Shown here: positions 49,029 through 57,217 of the stretch, in pieces
Numbering within the stretch: position 1 is the first letter of the stretch
Layout of the letters: each line of letters starts with the position of its first letter
Source of the DNA: Streptomyces sp. NBC_01298
Lineage (GTDB): Bacteria; Actinomycetota; Actinomycetes; Streptomycetales; Streptomycetaceae
Length of the DNA: 64,000 bases
Direction of reading: 5' to 3'
Assembly: GCF_035978755.1 (NCBI RefSeq)
Contig: NZ_CP108414.1
Coordinates: forward strand, 7,192,001-7,256,000
The notes under the pieces: generated by a model
What the model saw: only the letters and a program-made list of their open reading frames with translations
What the model was told of the DNA's origin: nothing
Database searches by the model: none
Made by a program: the position numbers and the translations under genes

Positions 49029-49700
49029 TCAGGCCGCCTTGGCCTTGGTCGCGTACATGTCCACGTACTCCTGGCCGGAGAGCCGCATGACCTCGGCCAT
49101 CACCGAGTCGGTGACGGCGCGCAGCACGTAGCGGTCGCGGTCCATGCCCTCGTACCGGGAGAACTCCATCGGCTCGCCGAACCGGACGGTGACCCGGCCC
49201 GGGCGCGGCATGCCGGCGCCGCCGGGCTGCAGCTTGTCGGTGCCGATCATCGCGAAGGGGACGACGGGCGCGCCGGTCATCAGGGTCAGGCGGGCGATTC
49301 CGGTGCGGCCCCGGTAGAGGCGGCCGTCGGGGGAGCGGGTGCCTTCGGGGTAGATCCCGAAGATCTTGCCCTCTTCGAGGATCCGGCGGCCCGTCATCAG
49401 GGCGGCGACGCCGCCGTTGGCCCCGTCGCGGTCCACCGGGATCATGCCGGCGCCGGTGAAGAACCAGGCCATGGCCCGGCCCTTGATGCCCTTGCCGGTC
49501 ACGTACTCGTCCTTGCCGATGAAGTGGACCGTGCGGTCGCACACCAGCGGCAGGATCATCGAGTCGATGAAGGTGAGGTGGTTGCCCGCGAGGATCACCG
49601 GGCCGCTGCCCGGAATGTTCTCGATGCCCTCGACGCGGGTGCGGAACATCAGGCGCATGACGGGTCCGACAGTGGCTTTGATCAGGCGCGTACGGAACAA
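49029..49700 (-). CDS. 1-acyl-sn-glycerol-3-phosphate acyltransferase
   Basis: 223 residues from TTG 49700 preceded by GGAGGG. PlsC motifs: AGNHLTFIDSMILP (NHx4D), GKDEYVTGKGIKGR, IYPEGTRSPDGRLYRG (block III), VPFAMIGTD. Transfers acyl to lysophosphatidate on the inner membrane face for phospholipid synthesis. TTG start may lower its yield. Convergent with the repeat protein gene. Confidence 0.9.
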   Translation of the reverse strand: MFRTRLIKATVGPVMRLMFRTRVEGIENIPGSGPVILAGNHLTFIDSMILPLVCDRTVHFIGKDEYVTGKGIKGRAMAWFFTGAGMIPVDRDGANGGVAALMTGRRILEEGKIFGIYPEGTRSPDGRLYRGRTGIARLTLMTGAPVVPFAMIGTDKLQPGGAGMPRPGRVTVRFGEPMEFSRYEGMDRDRYVLRAVTDSVMAEVMRLSGQEYVDMYATKAKAA

Positions 49701-49802
49701 CGTGGGCCCTCCGGCATCGAAAAGCTAAGGTTCTCGCACCCACCACGCGGCGGTAGTGCAGGTGAGGACGATACTCGCGGGTCCGCACTGATCGCACATC
49801 GG

Positions 49803-49835
49803 GTTCACGAGGTGGATACGCAGTGTTGACGCACG
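49803..49835 (+). promoter_or_regulatory. Putative PHO box of glpQ1
   Basis: Three in-phase 11-bp units: GTTCACGAGGT, GGATACGCAGT and GTTGACGCACG. The first and third resemble the PhoP direct-repeat unit (GTTCAYY...). Located 130 bp upstream of glpQ1, which is reported PhoP-controlled in S. coelicolor. Confidence 0.5.
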
Positions 49836-49964
49836 TTTCCGCCGTGTTCCGCCCGCGCACCCCCGCCCGCCACCGGAGCTTGCCTACCATCGGCACGCGG
49901 ATTCGGGCCGTCAGGCCCCGGAGATCCCGGGACGCCCGGCCCTTGTCCGAGGGGGAGAGCACTC

Positions 49965-51161
49965 ATGACGCAGGGTGGGGCAGCGCGGCGCACGGTACTG
50001 GGCGCGGCCGTCGTCGCGGCGGGCGGAGCCTTCGGCTCACTCGCGGCGGGCGGCGGTTCGGCCGCGGCGGCGGAGGGCGGCCAGGGGGGCGGCCCCGGAG
50101 GCTCGGGAGGCGGGCAGGGCGGCGGCTACCGCGACCTGCCGGTGCCGACGGTCATCGGACACCGCGGAGCCAGCGGCTACCGGCCCGAGCACACGCTCGG
50201 GTCCTACCAGCTCGCGCTCGACCTCGGCGCCGACGTCGTCGAGCAGGACCTCGTGCCCACCAAGGACGGCCACCTGGTGTGCCGCCACGAGAACGAGATC
50301 GGCGGCACCACGGACGTCGCCGACCACCCCGGCTTCGCCTCCCGCAAGACCACCAAGACGGTCGACGGGATCGCGGTCACGGGCTGGTTCACCGAGGACT
50401 TCACCCTCGCCGAACTGAAGACCCTGCGGGCCAAGGAACGCATCCCCGCTCTCCGGCAGCGCAACACCCTCTACGACGGCCGCTGGGACGTCCCCACCTT
50501 CGAAGAGGTGCTCCGCTGGGCCGACCGCGAGGGCCGGCGGCGCGGGAAGCGCGTGTGGCTGCACGTGGAGACCAAGCACCCCAGCTACTTCCGCGGCCTG
50601 GGCCTCGGTCTGGAGGAGCCCCTCGCCAAGCTGCTGCGCCGCTACGGGCGCGACGGCCGCGGAGCCCCGCTCTTCCTGCAGTCCTTCGAACCCTCCAGCA
50701 TCCAGCGGCTCTCCCGGCTGGTCTCCGCCCCGCGCGTGGTGCTCCTGTCCGCGGCGGGCACCCGCCCGTGGGACTTCGAGCTGGCCAAGGACCCGCGGAC
50801 GGTCGCCGATCTGGTCAAGCCCGAGGGGCTGCGGTGGATCGCCGGCTTCGCCCAGGGCATCGGGCCGACCATGGACCTGATCCTGCCGCGCGACGCCGCC
50901 GGCAAGCTCGGCGCCCCGACGACCCTGGTCGCGGACGCCCACGCGCGGGGGCTGATCCTGCACCCCTACACCGCGCGCAACGAGAACAACTTCCTGCCGG
51001 CGGACTTCCGCAAGGGCGCCGACCCGACGGCGTACGGGGACGCCTTCGGCGCCTTCAAGGCCTACTTCGAGCAGGGCATCGACGGCATCTTCACCGACCA
51101 GCCCGACACCGGCCTGCTCGCGGCGGAGGCCTTCCGCCCGGGCCGCGGCGACCAGGGCTAG
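49965..51161 (+). CDS. glpQ1: Secreted glycerophosphodiester phosphodiesterase
   Basis: 398 residues. Signal peptide with twin arginine (GGAARRTVLGAAVVAAGGAFG; cleavage near AAAA, about 37), a glycine-rich spacer, then GDPD barrel: TVIGHRGASGYRPEHTLGSY (catalytic HRG...E), VVEQDLVPTKDGHLVCRHEN (metal ligands, read in parts), WLHVETKHPSYF, LILHPYTARNENNF. Hydrolyses glycerophosphodiesters outside the cell for phosphate scavenging, consistent with the PHO-like box upstream. Confidence 0.93.
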   Translation: MTQGGAARRTVLGAAVVAAGGAFGSLAAGGGSAAAAEGGQGGGPGGSGGGQGGGYRDLPVPTVIGHRGASGYRPEHTLGSYQLALDLGADVVEQDLVPTKDGHLVCRHENEIGGTTDVADHPGFASRKTTKTVDGIAVTGWFTEDFTLAELKTLRAKERIPALRQRNTLYDGRWDVPTFEEVLRWADREGRRRGKRVWLHVETKHPSYFRGLGLGLEEPLAKLLRRYGRDGRGAPLFLQSFEPSSIQRLSRLVSAPRVVLLSAAGTRPWDFELAKDPRTVADLVKPEGLRWIAGFAQGIGPTMDLILPRDAAGKLGAPTTLVADAHARGLILHPYTARNENNFLPADFRKGADPTAYGDAFGAFKAYFEQGIDGIFTDQPDTGLLAAEAFRPGRGDQG

Positions 51162-51201
51162 GCGTTGACGCCCGACCGTCAAGGCCAGGCCGTCAACGCC
51201 T
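51160..51201 (+). terminator. Hairpin at glpQ1 end
   Basis: AGGCGTTGACG and CGTCAACGCCT form an 11-bp perfect stem starting at the glpQ1 stop codon. Confidence 0.6.
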
Positions 51202-51276
51202 GACCGGAGCTTCTCGTACGAGTGGGCCGTGCCCGGCGGGGAAACCGCCCGGCACGGCCTTCGCGTCCCGCCCGGC

Positions 51277-51828
51277 ATGGACCTGCTGAAGGCTGATCTC
51301 CCCGACCTGTTCGAAACGCTCCGCCCGCTGCTCTCGGCCGAAGCCGCCGCCGAGACCGCCGGCACCGGGGTGGACGCCGACGACGTGGAACAAGCCGTCT
51401 GGGTCAGACTGCTGGAGCACCGCCGCATCCCCGCCGAACCCGCCGACTGGCTGCGCCGGGCGGTGCGCGGGGAGGCCCGAAGGGCGCGGCGCCGGGCCCG
51501 GCGCGAGGTCCCGTACGACCGCCCGTCGGTGCACGGCGGGCCCGGCGCGGGGACCCGTACCAGCACGGGCGCGGAACCGGAAGACGCCCTCCTGCACGGC
51601 GAGGCGAACCGGGCCCTCCGATCGGCGGTCGCCCGATTGCCCGGAAGGTGTCCGGAGCTCATGAGGGCACTTATGTCGCCCAGGGACCTCACCTACCGTG
51701 AAATCGCAGGAGAGTTGGGTATCTCACAAGGAAGTTTGGGGCCCGTCCGTTCCCGATGCCTGGGATGTCTGCGCAGAATGCTGGCCGTAGAGGTTGCGGC
51801 TCCCGCCCCGCGGGGAATGGAGCGGTAG
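51277..51828 (+). CDS. ECF-type sigma-factor-like protein
   Basis: 183 residues from ATG 51277 (no clear ribosome site; frame open to 51229). Region 2-like VDADDVEQAVWVRLLEHRRIPAEPADWLRRAV in the first half, basic linker, then region-4 HTH LTYREIAGELGISQGSLGPVRSRCLGCLRRML (in parts). Sigma-70 family protein; the weakly conserved region 2 makes its promoter specificity unknown. No anti-sigma gene adjacent. Confidence 0.75.
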   Translation: MDLLKADLPDLFETLRPLLSAEAAAETAGTGVDADDVEQAVWVRLLEHRRIPAEPADWLRRAVRGEARRARRRARREVPYDRPSVHGGPGAGTRTSTGAEPEDALLHGEANRALRSAVARLPGRCPELMRALMSPRDLTYREIAGELGISQGSLGPVRSRCLGCLRRMLAVEVAAPAPRGMER

Positions 51829-51865
51829 ACCAGAAGGCCACCAGGTGAGCGGGAGGCATGCGCAC

Positions 51866-52372
51866 ATGGGCATGAGCGTGACCATTTCGGCGGCAGCTGC
51901 CGAGGATGCCGAGCAGATCATCAAACTGCAGTATCTGGCGTTCCAGAGCGAGGCCGAGCTGTACGGCAACTACCGAATCCAGCCGCTCACCCAGTCCCTG
52001 GACTCCCTCAAGGCCGAGCTGGCCACGGACACCGTGCTGGTGGCCCGGCTGGGCGAGGAGATCGTCGGAGCCGTGCGCGGCACCGTCGACGAGGAGGGCA
52101 CCGGCAAGATCGCCAAGCTCTGCGTGCACCCCCGGCTCCAGGGCCACGGCCTCGGCGCCCGGCTGCTGGGCGCGGTCGAGGCGGCCCTGTCCGGCAGCGA
52201 CGCGACCGCCCGGTTCCGGCTGCTCACCGGCCACAAGAGCGAGTCGAACCTGCGGCTCTACCGCAAGGCCGGCTACACCCAGGTCGGCGGGCGCACCGCG
52301 TCCGACGGCGTACGCCTGGTGATCCTGGAGAAGGAGGCCAAGGAGGCCACCGACTTCGCGGTCAGCGCCTAG
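51866..52372 (+). CDS. GNAT-family N-acetyltransferase
   Basis: 168 residues from ATG 51866 with GGGAGG upstream. Motif A KIAKLCVHPRLQGHGLGARLLGAVEAALSG (in parts) with Q/RxxGxG loop QGHGLG, followed by LLTGHKSESNLRLYRKAGYTQVG. Acetyl-CoA-dependent acylation of an unknown amine. Convergent with the two small membrane genes. Confidence 0.86.
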   Translation: MGMSVTISAAAAEDAEQIIKLQYLAFQSEAELYGNYRIQPLTQSLDSLKAELATDTVLVARLGEEIVGAVRGTVDEEGTGKIAKLCVHPRLQGHGLGARLLGAVEAALSGSDATARFRLLTGHKSESNLRLYRKAGYTQVGGRTASDGVRLVILEKEAKEATDFAVSA

Positions 52373-52393
52373 CAGCCGGGCGGCAGCCGGGTT

Positions 52394-52825
52394 CTAGCGC
52401 TTCGCGCGAAGCCAGAGCATCCCGGTGATCGGCAGGATCACCGGGATGAACAGGTAGCCCATCCCGAAGTCCGACCACACGGTCGCGTCGGGGAAGGCCT
52501 CGGGCCGCGCCAGGGTCCAGGTGCCCACGACGAGGACGCCGGCCAGCTCGGCGGCGCAGCAGATCCGCGCCGCCTTGCGGGCCGTCTCCCCGCCGCGCAC
52601 CAGCGAGTACGTGATGAAGGCGTAGACGAACGCGGCCACGGCGGACAGCGAGTACGCGAGCGGAGCCCGGTCGAACTCCGTGGAGATCTGGTAGATCGAG
52701 CGCGAGACCGCGCCGACGGTGATCACTCCGTAGAACCAGACCAGCAGCACGCCGGGCCCGGTCACCAGTCGCTTGCGTCCGGTCGGCGGAGTGGCGGCGG
52801 TGGCGTCCGTGTCGGTATCAGGCAC
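52394..52825 (-). CDS. Hypothetical four-helix membrane protein
   Basis: 143 residues, helices about 27-45, 60-78, 86-104, 121-140. Unrecognised. It overlaps the preceding membrane gene by 8 bp, so the pair is cotranscribed and may form a complex. Confidence 0.7.
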   Translation of the reverse strand: MPDTDTDATAATPPTGRKRLVTGPGVLLVWFYGVITVGAVSRSIYQISTEFDRAPLAYSLSAVAAFVYAFITYSLVRGGETARKAARICCAAELAGVLVVGTWTLARPEAFPDATVWSDFGMGYLFIPVILPITGMLWLRAKR

Positions 52826-53186
52826 CGGTGTTTCCCCAGATGTCGTAGAGCCGTACTTCGAGCACGGCGAGGACGACCGCTCCCGCCGCCACTGTCACCG
52901 AACCCCATTTGGTCCGTTCGCCCAGCGAGAGCAGGCCCGCGGCCGGGATGGTCGCGAAGGCGCCCACCAGGTAGGCCAGGAAGAGCACCGTGCCCTGGCC
53001 GGGCTTCTCGCCGCGTGCGAGCTGGACCAGGCCGATCACCAGCTGGGCCAGGACCAGTACGGTCACCACGGCCATGCCGATGAGGTGCCAGTCCTTGGTC
53101 GGCTGGTTCCGCGCGGCGGCGAAACCGCACCAGGCGGCGAGAGCGAGTGCGGCCACGCCGATGGCGACCGTAAGGGCGTCAAGCAT
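52818..53186 (-). CDS. Hypothetical membrane protein
   Basis: 122 residues, three to four hydrophobic segments (MLDALTVAIGVAALALAAWCGF, IGMAVVTVLVLAQLVIGLVQ, VLFLAYLVGAFATIPAAGLL, in parts). Unrecognised. Overlaps the downstream membrane gene. Confidence 0.7.
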   Translation of the reverse strand: MLDALTVAIGVAALALAAWCGFAAARNQPTKDWHLIGMAVVTVLVLAQLVIGLVQLARGEKPGQGTVLFLAYLVGAFATIPAAGLLSLGERTKWGSVTVAAGAVVLAVLEVRLYDIWGNTGA

Positions 53187-53254
53187 GCAGCGAGGGTATT
53201 ACGGGCCGAAAGACCCGATGCGCTCACCCCTGCCCCGGGGCTTTCCTGGAAGGT

Positions 53255-53929
53255 ATGAACCTGCTGCACGGGAAGCTCGGCCCGCAATTCGACGCGCTGC
53301 TGTTCGACAACGACGGCATGCTCGTCTCCTCGATGGAGTCGGTGCACCGCTGCTGGACCCGCTGGGCCCGGGAGTACGGGATCACCGAGGAGGCCTTCGC
53401 CGCGGTGGAGCTCCACGGCCGCCCGGCCGCGGAGATCATCGCCGACCTGCTGCCCGAGGACGTACGGGCCGGGGCGCTGGCCCGCATCGAGGTGCTGGAG
53501 ACCGAGGACGTGGCGGGCGGCGTGGTCCTGCTTCCCGGCACCAAGGAGCTGCTCTCCGCCCTTCCCGCCGGCCGGTGGGCCGTGGTCACCTCCGCCACCC
53601 GGCCGCTGGCCGAGGCCCGGCTGCGGGAGGTGGGCATCGACTTCTCGGAGATGGTGGCCGCCGACGACATCACCCGCGGCAAGCCCGACCCGGAGCCCTT
53701 CCTGCTGGCCGCCGCCCGCCTCGGCGTGGACCCGGCCCGCTGCGCGGTCTTCGAGGACGCCCCCGCGGGCCTGGCCGCGGGCCGCGCCGCCGGGATGACC
53801 ACCGTGGCCTTGACCACAACCCACCCGGCCGCCGGGCTCGACGCGGACGTGGTCGTACGGGACCTCTCGGCCGTGTCCGTGCTGGTCGGAGCCGATGGCG
53901 TGACGATTGAGACGGACGATCGGCCCTGA
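53255..53929 (+). CDS. HAD-family phosphatase (beta-phosphoglucomutase-like)
   Basis: 224 residues. Motif I ALLFDNDGMLVSSMESVHRCW, motif II VVTSATRPLAEARL, motif III KPDPEPFLLAAARLG, motif IV VFEDAPAGLAAGRAAGM. C1 cap of GS1-like/DOG1 enzymes; DNDG is a common Streptomyces variant of DxDGT. Cytoplasmic phosphomonoesterase, natural substrate unknown. Confidence 0.85.
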   Translation: MNLLHGKLGPQFDALLFDNDGMLVSSMESVHRCWTRWAREYGITEEAFAAVELHGRPAAEIIADLLPEDVRAGALARIEVLETEDVAGGVVLLPGTKELLSALPAGRWAVVTSATRPLAEARLREVGIDFSEMVAADDITRGKPDPEPFLLAAARLGVDPARCAVFEDAPAGLAAGRAAGMTTVALTTTHPAAGLDADVVVRDLSAVSVLVGADGVTIETDDRP

Positions 53930-53978
53930 CCGGTGTTGTCCGGTATGCGGCCGAAATTCGTCCGCTATTCGGACACCT

Positions 53979-54009
53979 TTGATCGGTCACGGGGAACGTC
54001 TGGTTTACT
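53979..54009 (+). promoter_or_regulatory. Promoter of metN leader peptide
   Basis: -35 TTGATC (53979-53984), spacer 19, -10 TTTACT (54004-54009). Predicted start about 54016, exactly at the leader ATG, suggesting a leaderless leader peptide. Confidence 0.45.
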
Positions 54010-54015
54010 GGGCCC

Positions 54016-54102
54016 ATGACCACGACGAGCAGCCGCACCCTTGCGACCGAGGCGACGATGACGCCCGGTGCTCGTTGTATGTGTCGAATGCGCGCCTTCT
54101 GA
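54016..54102 (+). CDS. Met/Cys-rich leader peptide upstream of metN
   Basis: 28 codons: begins MTTTSSRTLATEATMTPGAR and ends RCMCRMRAF then TGA. The run CMCRM places two Cys and two Met next to the stop, in front of a GGTCTC...GAGACC hairpin (about 54117-54140) and of the methionine importer genes. This is the form of a ribosome-mediated attenuation peptide sensing charged tRNA-Met/Cys. Coding and function are inferred from position and composition; ATG may be leaderless. Confidence 0.5.
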   Translation: MTTTSSRTLATEATMTPGARCMCRMRAF

Positions 54103-54303
54103 GGGCCCCTGCCCCAGGTCTCACGCCCCGAAGCGAGACCGGCCGAGCAGCTCCCGGCACCCCCGTGTGAACCCGGAACGCTCCTGCCCCGCGCATGCGC
54201 CGAAGCCGTCGATTTCCGATGCTTCGCCCCGTATCGCGTCCCCAGATGTATGCCCCGTGCCCGGCACCCGCTGCGCCGCGCACTCGACAGCGACGGAAAT
54301 CCT
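54103..54303 (+). promoter_or_regulatory. metN leader region after leader peptide
   Basis: Contains GGTCTC-ACGC...GCGAGACC pairing at 54117-54140 and several GC-rich stretches. No SAM-I or SAM-IV riboswitch core was recognised by eye. The metN start follows at 54304. Confidence 0.35.
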
Positions 54304-55377
54304 GTGATCACCACATCGGGCCTCACGAAGGTCTACCAGTCCCGTGGCCGCGAGGTCACCGCCCTGGACGGCGTCGACCTGCACGTCCGCCAGGGCGAGG
54401 TCTACGGAGTCATCGGCCAGAGCGGCGCCGGAAAGTCCTCCCTGATCCGCTGCGTGAACCTGCTGGAGCGCCCCACCACCGGCACGGTGTCCGTGGACGG
54501 CGTCGACCTCACGGCCCTCGCCGGCCGCGGCCGGCGCGCCGGCAAGGAGCTCCGCGAGGCCCGCAGCCGCATCGGCATGGTCTTCCAGCACTTCAACCTG
54601 CTGTCCTCGCGCACCGTCCAGGGCAACATCGAGCTGCCCCTGGAGATCCTCGGGGTCTCCGGCCGCGAGCGCTCCCGCAAGGCCGCCGAACTGCTCGACC
54701 TCGTCGGCCTCGCCGACAAGGCCAAGTCCTACCCCGGTCAGCTCTCCGGCGGCCAGAAGCAGCGCGTCGGCATCGCGCGCGCCCTGGCCGGCGACCCCAA
54801 GGTGCTGCTCTCCGACGAGGCCACCAGCGCCCTGGACCCGGAGACCACCCGCCAGATCCTCCAGCTGCTGCGCGACCTCAACCGCCAGCTGGGCCTGACC
54901 GTCCTGCTCATCACGCACGAGATGGACGTGGTCAAGTCGGTCTGCGACTCGGCCGCCCTCATGCGCCAGGGCAGGATCGTCGAGGCCGGCAAGGTCACCG
55001 AACTGCTGGCCACCCCCGGCTCCGAGCTCGCCCACGAACTGTTCCCGCTGACCGGCTCCGCGACCACCGCGGAGCACACGGTCATCGACGTCACCTTCCA
55101 CGGCGAGACCGCGACCCAGCCGGTCATCTCCCAGCTGGCCCGCACCTACAACATCGACATATCGATCCTCGGCGCCGCGATGGACACCGTCGCCGGCCGT
55201 CAGATCGGCCGCATGCGCATCGAGCTGCCCGGCCGCTACGAGGACAACGTCGTACCCGTGGGCTTCCTGCGCGAGCAGGGCCTCCAGGTGGACGTCGTAG
55301 AGGCGGACGTGGACGGGGACGTAGGCGGGGACGTCGACGGCGAACTGGCCGAGCTGGTCAAGGATGGTGCGAAGTGA
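54304..55377 (+). CDS. metN: Methionine ABC transporter ATP-binding protein
   Basis: 357 residues from GTG 54304 (GGAAA upstream); ATG 54250 gives 18 more residues but no ribosome site. Walker A VIGQSGAGKSSLIRC, Q-loop VFQHFNLLSSRTV, signature YPGQLSGGQKQRVGIARAL, Walker B VLLSDEATSALDP, H-loop LLITHEM; C-terminal NIL/ACT-like domain (about 255-335) for methionine regulation. Energises import with MetI and MetQ. Confidence 0.95.
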   Translation: MITTSGLTKVYQSRGREVTALDGVDLHVRQGEVYGVIGQSGAGKSSLIRCVNLLERPTTGTVSVDGVDLTALAGRGRRAGKELREARSRIGMVFQHFNLLSSRTVQGNIELPLEILGVSGRERSRKAAELLDLVGLADKAKSYPGQLSGGQKQRVGIARALAGDPKVLLSDEATSALDPETTRQILQLLRDLNRQLGLTVLLITHEMDVVKSVCDSAALMRQGRIVEAGKVTELLATPGSELAHELFPLTGSATTAEHTVIDVTFHGETATQPVISQLARTYNIDISILGAAMDTVAGRQIGRMRIELPGRYEDNVVPVGFLREQGLQVDVVEADVDGDVGGDVDGELAELVKDGAK

Positions 55378-56042
55378 CCTGGTCCGAAATGCAGCCGCTG
55401 CTCACGCAGGGCACCTTCGACACCCTCTACATGGTGTTGTGGTCCGCCCTCGTGACCATCCTGGGCGGACTGCCCATCGGCATCCTGCTCGTCCTGACCG
55501 ACAAGGGCGGCCTGCTCCAGAACCGCGCGGTCAACAAGATCCTCGGCGTGATCGTGAACATGGGCCGCTCGCTGCCCTTCATCATCCTGCTGATCTTCCT
55601 GATCCCGGTCACCACGGCGATCGTCGGCACCTTCATCGGCCCCACCGCGATGATCGTCCCGCTCGCCATCGGCGCCATCCCCTTCTTCGCCCGGCTCGTC
55701 GAGACCGCGGTCCGCGAGGTGGACCACGGCCTGGTCGAAGCCGTCGAGTCCATGGGCGGCGGCATCCCGACCCTGGTCGGCAAGGTGCTCCTCCCGCAGG
55801 CGCTGCCCTCGCTGATCGCCGCCGTCACCACCACCGTGATCACCCTGATCGGCTACTCGGCCATGGCCGGCGCGGTCGGCGGCGAGGGCCTCGGCTCCAA
55901 GGCCATCACGTACGGCTTCCAGCGCTTCGAGACCGGCTTCATGATCGCGACCGTCGTGGTGCTGATCGTGCTCGTCACGGTGATCCAGCTCATCGGCGAC
56001 GGCGTGGTACGCCTCCTCGCGCGGCGCGGTCGGACAGCCTGA
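55374..56042 (+). CDS. metI: Methionine ABC transporter permease
   Basis: 222 residues from GTG that overlaps the metN stop (GTGA); the long frame from 54195 is spurious. Five to six membrane helices and the EAA-type coupling loop EVDHGLVEAVESMGGGIPTLVGKVLLPQALPS (in parts). Channel of the MetNIQ importer. Confidence 0.95.
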   Translation: MTWSEMQPLLTQGTFDTLYMVLWSALVTILGGLPIGILLVLTDKGGLLQNRAVNKILGVIVNMGRSLPFIILLIFLIPVTTAIVGTFIGPTAMIVPLAIGAIPFFARLVETAVREVDHGLVEAVESMGGGIPTLVGKVLLPQALPSLIAAVTTTVITLIGYSAMAGAVGGEGLGSKAITYGFQRFETGFMIATVVVLIVLVTVIQLIGDGVVRLLARRGRTA

Positions 56043-56144
56043 TCCGGGCCTGAGCCGGACATAGACCAACTTTTCCCAAGAAAGCCCGCACTTGTCGTGC
56101 TTGGGCCGTCATCCATAAAGCAAGACGCAAGAAAGGCACTCTTC

Positions 56145-57008
56145 GTGCGCAAGAACATCAAGCTCACCGCCCTCGCCGCCACCGTCTCGGCGCTCGCCCT
56201 CGGACTCACCGCCTGCGGCAGCTCCTCGGACCCGTCCTCCACCAAGGCCGACGGCGGCAAGACCGACGAGAGCAAGCCCCTGGTCGTAGCGGCGTCCCCG
56301 TCCCCGCACGCCGACATCCTGAAGTTCGTCCAGGACAACCTGGCGGCCAAGGAGGGCCTCAAGCTGGAGGTGAAGGAGTTCACGGACTACGTCCTGCCGA
56401 ACACCGCCACCCAGCAGGGTCAGGTCGACGCCAACTACTTCCAGCACGTGCCGTACCTCGACGACTTCAACAAGAAGAACGGCACCGACATCGTGCCCGT
56501 CGTGAACGTGCACCTGGAGCCCCTGGGCCTGTACTCCAAGAAGGACAAGGCCCTCACCGACATCAAGGCCGGCCAGACCATCGCCGTCCCCAACGACCCC
56601 ACCAACGAGGGCCGCGCGCTCCAGCTGCTCGCCGCGAACAACCTCATCACCCTCAAGGAGGGTGTCGGCACGGCCGCCAAGCTGTCCGACATCACCGACA
56701 AGAAGGGCCTCGAGTTCAAGGAGCTGGAGGCCGCCACGGTCCCGCGCGCCCTGAACGACGTGGACGCCGCCGTCATCAACGGCAACTACGCCATCGAGGC
56801 CAAGCTCGTCCCGGCCAAGGACGCGCTCGTCCTGGAGAAGGCCGAGGGCAACCCGTACGCCAACATCCTGGCGGTCAAGAAGGGCAACGAGAACGACCCG
56901 CGGATCCAGAAGCTCGCCAAGCTCCTGAACTCCCCCGAGGTCAAGAAGTTCATCGACGACAAGTACGAGGGCTCGGTCATCCCGGCCTTCGGCAAGCCCG
57001 TCGCCTGA
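56145..57008 (+). CDS. metQ: Methionine-binding lipoprotein
   Basis: 287 residues from GTG 56145 after AGAAAGG. Lipobox ALGLTACGSSSDP, so membrane-anchored after cysteine. NLPA/MetQ fold: VVAASPSPHADILKFVQDNLAAKEGLKL (in parts), VNANYFQHVPYLDDFNKKNG-like DANYFQHVPYLDDFN, VPNDPTNEGRALQLLA. Binds methionine outside the membrane for MetNI. Confidence 0.95.
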   Translation: MRKNIKLTALAATVSALALGLTACGSSSDPSSTKADGGKTDESKPLVVAASPSPHADILKFVQDNLAAKEGLKLEVKEFTDYVLPNTATQQGQVDANYFQHVPYLDDFNKKNGTDIVPVVNVHLEPLGLYSKKDKALTDIKAGQTIAVPNDPTNEGRALQLLAANNLITLKEGVGTAAKLSDITDKKGLEFKELEAATVPRALNDVDAAVINGNYAIEAKLVPAKDALVLEKAEGNPYANILAVKKGNENDPRIQKLAKLLNSPEVKKFIDDKYEGSVIPAFGKPVA

Positions 57009-57022
57009 TCCGTGCCCCCGCA

Positions 57023-57111
57023 CCCGGCCGGTCCGATCCGGCCGGGCCCGGCAACCGGCCCCGTACGCCCCACCGGTGTACGGGGCCGGGCGCTGCCCGC
57101 TTCCGGGCAGC
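57023..57111 (+). terminator. Triple-hairpin terminator after metQ
   Basis: Three consecutive stems: CCCGGCCGG/CCGGCCGGG (57023-57046), CCGGCCCCGTAC/GTACGGGGCCGG (57055-57089), and GCTGCCCG/CGGGCAGC (57092-57111). Clear end of metNIQ. Confidence 0.8.
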
Positions 57112-57217
57112 CCGGCCCTGCACATCACCAGGCCGATGCTGCATGCTGTGGCCTACGACCCGCACCAAGGTCGCCTCGCATCACGGTCGCACCACGGTCT
57201 CAGGCTTGGAGCTGCGC

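Noticed and set aside
45908..49090. 1060-codon + strand ORF across MFS and repeat protein.
   Set aside because: Overlaps two well-supported genes in another frame; Arg/Pro-rich shadow.
53907..54170. ORF of 87 codons with CCPVCGRN and PHPCDRG cysteines.
   Set aside because: Overlaps the end of the HAD gene and the leader promoter and lacks a ribosome site; the cysteines are better explained as a shadow of the leader.
54103..54303. SAM riboswitch before metN.
   Set aside because: No SAM-I or SAM-IV core seen by eye; a covariance search would be decisive, so only the leader peptide is proposed.
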